Shown: piece after piece, positions 59,685-64,000 of the stretch
Position numbering within the stretch: position 1 is the first letter of the stretch
Layout: each line of letters opens with the position of its first letter
Source: Bradyrhizobium sp. Rc3b
Lineage (GTDB): Bacteria; Pseudomonadota; Alphaproteobacteria; Rhizobiales; Xanthobacteraceae
Length of the DNA stretch: 64,000 nt
Direction: 5' to 3'
Assembly: GCF_900114915.1 (NCBI RefSeq)
Contig: NZ_FOUS01000003.1
Span: forward strand, 434,001 to 498,000
Position numbers and translations under genes: made by a program
Notes under the pieces: generated by a model
What the model saw: only the letters and a program-made list of their open reading frames with translations
Told to the model about the DNA's origin: nothing
Database searches by the model: none

Positions 59685-61346
59685 TTACGCCTTCACCGCG
59701 GGCGCAAAGTCCTTGCCGACTGAGATCGCGCGCGGGTCGATGATGCAGTGGAGGATCGACGGCTTGCCGGAGGCCAGCGCACGCTCGAACGCCGGCGCGA
59801 ACTCTTCGGTGCGCTCGACGCGCTCGCCATGGCCGCCGAATGCCTTCGCGTACATCGCGAAATCAGGGTTCTTGAGCTGGGTGCCGACGACGCGGCCGGG
59901 ATAGTCACGTTCCTGATGCATGCGGATGGTGCCGTACTGCGAATTGTCGACGACGATCACGACCAACGGCGCGTCATACTGCACGGCGGTCGCGAATTCC
60001 TGACCGTTCATCAGAAAGCATCCGTCGCCGGCGAAGGCGACGACGGTGCGATCCGGATATTGCCGCTTGGCGAGAACCGCCGCCGGCACGCCGTAGCCCA
60101 TCGAGCCCGAGGTCGGCGCCAGCTGCGCGGCAAAACTGTGGAAGCGATGATGGCGATGGATCCAGCCGGCATAATTGCCGGCACCGTTGCAGACGATGGC
60201 GTCCTTCGGCAGCCGGTCGCGCAGCCAGGTCATGACCTGGCCGTACTGGAACGTGCCCGGCAGCTCGCGCGCCTTCTCGGTCCAGGCGAGATAATCGGCA
60301 TGCGCCTTGGCGGCCTCGCCCTTCCAGGCCACCGCGCCTGAAGGCTTCAGCGTCTCGACGGCGGCGGCGAACGCGGCGGGCGTCGCCTGGATCGCGAGCG
60401 CCGGCTGATAGACCCGGCCGAGCTCTTCGGAGCCCGGATGCACATGGATCAGCTTCTGCTGAGGGGTCGGAATATCGAGCAGCGTGTAGGACGAGGACGG
60501 CATCTCCGACATGCGGCCGCCGACGAGGAGCACGACATCGGCGTTGTCGATGCGCGCCTTCAGCCCCGGACTCGGTCCGATGCCGAGATCGCCGGCATAA
60601 TGCGAATGGTCGGCATCGATCAGCGAGGCCCGGCGGAACGAGGTCGCGACAGGGAGGTCGAAGCGCTCGGCAAAGCGGGCGATGCTCCTGGTCGCCCCAT
60701 CCGTCCAGCGCGAGCCGCCGAGGATGACGAGCGGCGCCTTGGCGCTCGCGAGCAACGCGCCGAGCTTCTCGATATCCGCAGGCGTGGGCCAGCTCACGGC
60801 CGGCTCGATGCGCATGGCATCGGCAACGGCGGCGGTCTCGGTCAGCATATTCTCGGGAAGCGAGATCACGACGGGACCGGGGCGGCCCTGCATGGCGACG
60901 CGGAAGGCGCGCGCCACCAGCTCCGGAATGCGATCGGGACGATCGATCTCGACCGCCCACTTCGCCATGGTGCCGAACACCGCCTTGTAGTCCAGCTCCT
61001 GGAACGCCTCGCGCTCGCGCATGCCGGTGTCGACCTGGCCGACGAACAGGATCATCGGCGTCGAATCCTGCATCGCAATGTGGACGCCGTGGCTGGCATT
61101 GGTCGCGCCGGGGCCGCGGGTGACGAAGCAGATGCCGGGCCGCCCGGTCAGCTTGCCGTAGGCCTCCGCCATCATCGCCGCGCCGCCTTCGGCACGGCAG
61201 ATCATGACGTCGATCGGGCTGTCATGCAGCGCATCGAGCGCGGCCAGATAGCTCTCGCCCGGCACACAGGTGACGCGCTCGACGCCCTGGGCCACGAGCT
61301 GATCGATCAGGATCTGGCCCCCGGTGCGGGTGTTGCGGATGGTCAT
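59685..61346 (-). CDS. Thiamine pyrophosphate-dependent enzyme, acetolactate synthase-like
   Basis: A 553-residue TPP enzyme with the three usual domains. The catalytic Glu is in CRAEGGAAMMAEAYGKLTG and the TPP/Mg motif is FAGDGCFLMNGQEFATAV...VVDN. It resembles the large subunit of acetolactate synthase and the related benzoylformate and oxalyl-CoA decarboxylases; no small regulatory subunit gene is present, which argues against biosynthetic acetolactate synthase. First gene of the leftward operon. GAGGGAG precedes the ATG. Confidence 0.87.
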   Translation of the reverse strand: MTIRNTRTGGQILIDQLVAQGVERVTCVPGESYLAALDALHDSPIDVMICRAEGGAAMMAEAYGKLTGRPGICFVTRGPGATNASHGVHIAMQDSTPMILFVGQVDTGMREREAFQELDYKAVFGTMAKWAVEIDRPDRIPELVARAFRVAMQGRPGPVVISLPENMLTETAAVADAMRIEPAVSWPTPADIEKLGALLASAKAPLVILGGSRWTDGATRSIARFAERFDLPVATSFRRASLIDADHSHYAGDLGIGPSPGLKARIDNADVVLLVGGRMSEMPSSSYTLLDIPTPQQKLIHVHPGSEELGRVYQPALAIQATPAAFAAAVETLKPSGAVAWKGEAAKAHADYLAWTEKARELPGTFQYGQVMTWLRDRLPKDAIVCNGAGNYAGWIHRHHRFHSFAAQLAPTSGSMGYGVPAAVLAKRQYPDRTVVAFAGDGCFLMNGQEFATAVQYDAPLVVIVVDNSQYGTIRMHQERDYPGRVVGTQLKNPDFAMYAKAFGGHGERVERTEEFAPAFERALASGKPSILHCIIDPRAISVGKDFAPAVKA

Positions 61347-61518
61347 GACGGCTCCCTCAAGGCTCTGGCGATGCGCTATTATTCGGAGACTGCGTAGGAC
61401 AGGCCGAGAGGGCGCGCAAGATCGAAAGGCTTCTCGCAGCCTGCGCAGAGGTCATGCCCGTCGGTGCCGTTTGCACGACGCCTGTTCGTCGGGCTTGGTG
61501 CAGGGATTGCGGTTGGCA

Positions 61519-61585
61519 CGTCATTGCGAGGAGCCCGCGACAGAATTGCGTAGCAATTTTGCGCTGGTGCGACGAAGCAATCCAG
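61519..61585. repeat. Dispersed repeat, family B, copy 2
   Basis: CGTCATTGCGAGGAGC at the left and GCGACGAAGCAATCCAG at the right, with about 30 bases between that include a small inner hairpin (AATTGCGTAGCAATT). Same ends as the copy at 52806 but without its right third. Confidence 0.65.
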
Positions 61586-61589
61586 TGCC

Positions 61590-61680
61590 GTAGGGTAGGC
61601 AAAGGCGGACTTGCGCCGTGCCCACGATCTCCCTCCATAAGCAACAAGAGCGTGGGCACGCTGCGCTTTGCCCACCCTAC
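61590..61680. repeat. Dispersed inverted repeat, family A, copy 3
   Basis: GTAGGGTAGGCAAAGGCG to CTTTGCCCACCCTAC, with the inner pair GTGCCCACG/CGTGGGCAC. It starts 4 bases after the family B copy, showing that different repeats pile up in this island. Confidence 0.8.
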
Positions 61681-61699
61681 GATATCGGTTGTGACTCGC

Positions 61700-62230
61700 A
61701 GACATGCCTCCACCTTCTCGCGGCGCTTCCGCCCGAGCTTTGCTGTCCGCTTCACGCCCTCTCCGAAGAAAAAGGGCGCAGGGAAGGCCGGGTGCCGGCT
61801 GGCACCCGCAAGACCCCCGTGCGAAGACATTGCACACGCAATGCACGAGGGAGACACAGGGCAGCCGATCATCCGGCCTTCCCTGCGCGATGTTTGACGG
61901 CCTATGGCGCGCTCTCCCCGGAGACGAGTTCCTGCTTGCCTCCGTCACCCCGCGGATTGGCGGCGCGCTTCGCCCGGTCGGGCTCGGCGCACCTCCGCAA
62001 GGCTTGGCTGTAGCAACGACAGCCAGGACCACGCGATTTGGCCGTACGCTTCAAGCGCCGTTCGTCCGCACGCCGCCGGGACCTCACGGGGTTCTCCCGC
62101 CCTGCTCCCGCCTCTCGTGCACGACGCCGCCGCGTCCACCGCTCCCCGATCCGCGGCTCGTGACGACGTACGACCGCCCCTTTCGCCGGATCAGGATGGC
62201 CGACACATACGCCGAAACCGAATTTCGGTA
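61700..62230. repeat. Possible long non-coding dispersed repeat
   Basis: A single copy in this window. I recognise the flow of the sequence (for instance GCACACGCAATGCACGAGGG at about 61831) from intergenic regions of other Bradyrhizobium genomes, but only from memory. No coding frame is convincing. Confidence 0.35.
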
Positions 62231-62284
62231 AAGTGGAATATTTTTGCACTTCTGGATTGACAGAGGGCGACACAGGACGATGGC

Positions 62285-62373
62285 GTAGCCCGGATGGAGC
62301 GCCAGCGTAATCCGGGACGGTGTGAGATGCCGGGCGAAGGCCCCGGATTACGCTAACGCTCCATCCGGGCTAC
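62285..62373. repeat. Palindromic hairpin repeat, family C
   Basis: GTAGCCCGGATGGAGCG at the left and GCTCCATCCGGGCTAC at the right, with CAGCGTAATCCGGG facing CCCGGATTACGCTAACG, so almost the entire 89 bases fold into one hairpin. It lies upstream of the racemase gene and could end transcription from the left. Confidence 0.85.
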
Positions 62374-62488
62374 GAGCGCTGAAATAATTAGGCCTGACGG
62401 TGCATCAAGCCGCAATCAAGCGATGGCTACCGGGCTTCGACGTCTTCGTTTACGATCCGGCCGAAACCACATCGTCGAGGACACCGGA

Positions 62489-63178
62489 ATGCAAACCATC
62501 GGCTTGATCGGGGGCATGAGCTGGGAGAGCACGACACTCTACTACAAGCTCATCAATGAGCGGGTCCGCGACCGCATGGGCAAGCTGCATTCGGCGCCGC
62601 TCCTGCTGTATTCCTACGATTTCGAGGAAATCAAGCAGATGCAGTACGCCGGCCGCTGGCGCGAGGCGGCGGCCAGCCTGGCGGAGGTCGCCCGGCGTCT
62701 TGAAGGCGCCGGCGCGCGGGCGATCGTGCTGTGCACGAACACGATGCACAAGCTGGCGCCCGACATCATCTCCAGCGTGACCGTTCCGTTCACCCATCTT
62801 GGCGACGCGACGGCCAAGCGGATCCGGGCGAAAGGTTATCGGCAGGTCGGGCTGCTCGGCACCAAGTTCACGATGGAGGAGGACTTCTACATCGACCGGC
62901 TGCGCGCGCATGATCTCGACGTGCTGGTTCCTCCCACTGAGGCGCGCGCCGACGTGAACCGCATCATTTACGACGAGCTGTGCCTCGGCATCGTCGCCGA
63001 TCCCTCGCGCCGCCGCTATCAGGAGGTGATGGCAGCGCTGGTCACCGCCGGCGCCGAGTGCATCATCCTCGGCTGCACCGAGATCACGATGCTGGTCGGC
63101 CCTGACGACACATCAGTGGAGACGTTCGACACGACGGCCATTCACGCCGAGACGGCGGCGGATTTCGCCATCGGGTGA
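62489..63178 (+). CDS. Aspartate/glutamate racemase family protein
   Basis: A 229-residue protein closer to classic aspartate racemase than the one at 57.7 kb: N-terminal IGLIGGMSWESTTLYYKLIN and the two catalytic cysteines C82 (LCTNTMHK) and C196 (LGCTEI). It would interconvert L- and D-aspartate or a similar acid in the cytosol. The start at 62489 follows GAGG by 8 bases; an upstream ATG at 62423 adds 22 residues without family similarity. Convergent with the mannonate dehydratase gene. Confidence 0.9.
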   Translation: MQTIGLIGGMSWESTTLYYKLINERVRDRMGKLHSAPLLLYSYDFEEIKQMQYAGRWREAAASLAEVARRLEGAGARAIVLCTNTMHKLAPDIISSVTVPFTHLGDATAKRIRAKGYRQVGLLGTKFTMEEDFYIDRLRAHDLDVLVPPTEARADVNRIIYDELCLGIVADPSRRRYQEVMAALVTAGAECIILGCTEITMLVGPDDTSVETFDTTAIHAETAADFAIG

Positions 63179-63211
63179 TGCGATGTCGGCCGTCGCCGAG
63201 CCCCGCCTCTA

Positions 63212-64000
63212 TCACCGATGCTCGATCGCGCGAATCGCGCCGCGAAGCTCGGCGAGACCGCGCAGGCGGCCGATCGCGGTGTAGCCGGGATTGGTGCGCT
63301 TGGTCGCCGCGAGATCGTCGAGCATGCGGTGACCATGGTCGGGACGGAACACGATCTGCTTGTCGGGCGAACGCTTGGCGTTCTCCTTGAGCAGCGCCTT
63401 GAGCACCGCGACCATGTCGACGTCACCGTCGAGATGATCGGATTCGTAGAACGACAGCCCGTCGGCCTCGCGCTTGGTGGCGCGGAGGTGGGCGAACGCA
63501 ATACGCGGGCCGAAGCGTTCGGCCATTTCAGGCAGATTGTTTTCGGCGCGCACGCCGAGCGAGCCCGTGCACAGGCAGATGCCGTTGGCCCTGGACGGCA
63601 CGGCGTCGAACAGCGCCTGGTAGTCGTCGGCGCTCGAGGCAATACGCGGCAGGCCGAACAGCGGCCGCGGCGGGTCGTCCGGATGCAGGGTCAAGGACAC
63701 CCCGAGCTGCTCGGCCACCGGCGTCACGCGCCCGAGGAATTCGACGAGATGCTGCCGCAGGATCTTTGGCGTGATGTCGCGATAGGTCTCCAGCCGATCG
63801 CGGAATTGCGGGATGGTCATCGGCTCGGTGGTCGAGCCGGGCAGCGCGCTGGCGATCACCATGACGAGATAGTCGATATCGGCCTGGCTCATCTGCTCGA
63901 ACAGCGCTTTCGCACGCGCCTGCTGCTCGGGCGAATAGTCCTGCACGGCCGCAGGGCGCTTGAGGATATGCAGCTCGAAAGCGGCAAAGCGGTCCTGATC
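63212..64000 (-). CDS. uxuA: Mannonate dehydratase (partial, N-terminus off window)
   Basis: 262 residues of the C-terminal part, in an open frame up to base 64000; the family is about 395-400 residues. Recognised by RFAAFELHILKRP (read upstream of 63946), LTLHPDDPPRPLFGLPRI, CLCTGSLG, FAHLRATKRE and FRPDHGHRML, which supply the metal-binding Cys, His and Asp. It converts D-mannonate to 2-keto-3-deoxygluconate in hexuronate catabolism. A GTG at 63946 is an internal codon, not the start. Confidence 0.93.
   Translation of the reverse strand, partial: DQDRFAAFELHILKRPAAVQDYSPEQQARAKALFEQMSQADIDYLVMVIASALPGSTTEPMTIPQFRDRLETYRDITPKILRQHLVEFLGRVTPVAEQLGVSLTLHPDDPPRPLFGLPRIASSADDYQALFDAVPSRANGICLCTGSLGVRAENNLPEMAERFGPRIAFAHLRATKREADGLSFYESDHLDGDVDMVAVLKALLKENAKRSPDKQIVFRPDHGHRMLDDLAATKRTNPGYTAIGRLRGLAELRGAIRAIEHR

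Larger units (their letters stand above)
61347..62488. other. Gene-free island of dispersed repeats
   Basis: About 1.1 kb in which I find no supportable gene. It contains copies of families A, B and C and a region (about 61700-62230) whose text resembles a long non-coding repeat that I recall from other Bradyrhizobium genomes. Frames in it shift phase, code Cys/Arg/Pro-rich nonsense and lack ribosome sites. It separates the catabolic operon from the racemase/uxuA genes. Confidence 0.6.

Noticed and set aside
59685..61346. Biosynthetic acetolactate synthase (ilvB)
   Set aside because: No small subunit gene follows, and the operon partners are catabolic; only the fold is supported.
61379..62273. 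Several frames of 120-220 codons in the repeat island
   Set aside because: They overlap each other on both strands, follow repeat sequence and lack ribosome sites; I treat them as artefacts of dispersed repeats.

Overview
The window comes from a high-GC alphaproteobacterium of the Rhizobiales, most likely Bradyrhizobium. This rests on codon and base composition, the fused transaldolase/glucose-6-phosphate isomerase, the dispersed palindromic repeats and the GGAAC-type (EcfG-like) stress promoters. About 51 protein genes can be supported. I see no rRNA, tRNA, CRISPR array, phage or transposase.

Layout. 1-2.8 kb: a PrkA-type kinase gene running off the left edge, behind a near-perfect EcfG-type promoter, and a small membrane protein. 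3.1-10.6 kb: a co-directional sugar-phosphate operon (tal-pgi, gnd, zwf, pgl, gntK, a HAD hydrolase), followed by a PhyH-like dioxygenase. 11.3-29.4 kb: an alpha-glucan/trehalose cluster. GH15 glucoamylase-like and malQ genes read left; glgE, treS-maltokinase, glgB, glgX, treZ and treY read right. Together they connect trehalose, maltose, maltose-1-phosphate, branched glucan and back to trehalose. The GlgE-like protein carries Lys where the family has its catalytic Glu. 29.4-33.9 kb: a PHA-system protein, a 54-residue DUF3309 protein, and the NHEJ pair ligD/ku, transcribed divergently from overlapping GGAAC-type promoters. 34-42.2 kb: the complete high-affinity K+ uptake operon kdpFABC-DE, headed by up to three proteins of 27-34 residues. 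42.4-43.5 kb: a MITE-like hairpin and three unrecognised small genes.

43.5-52.7 kb: acyl-CoA metabolism (TetR regulator, ECI-like crotonase, acyl-CoA ligase, acyl-CoA dehydrogenase, MaoC hydratase, CitE-like lyase), with upp inserted, then a Tat-exported FAH-fold hydrolase and an MHS-type transporter. 53-61.3 kb: a catabolic region. An orphan branched-chain-type binding protein, a flavoprotein and an IclR regulator read right. A convergent four-gene operon (TPP enzyme, D-amino-acid dehydrogenase-like, Asp/Glu racemase-like, SDR) reads left. 61.35-62.49 kb is a gene-free repeat island. The window ends with a second racemase-family gene and a partial mannonate dehydratase gene.

Regulatory theme: GGAAC-N16/17-(C/G/A)GTT elements lie upstream of prkA, ligD/ku and the DUF3309 gene, with a related palindrome between malQ and glgE. 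A general-stress regulon could therefore cover several of these systems. All functional calls are by reading motifs; no database search was run.
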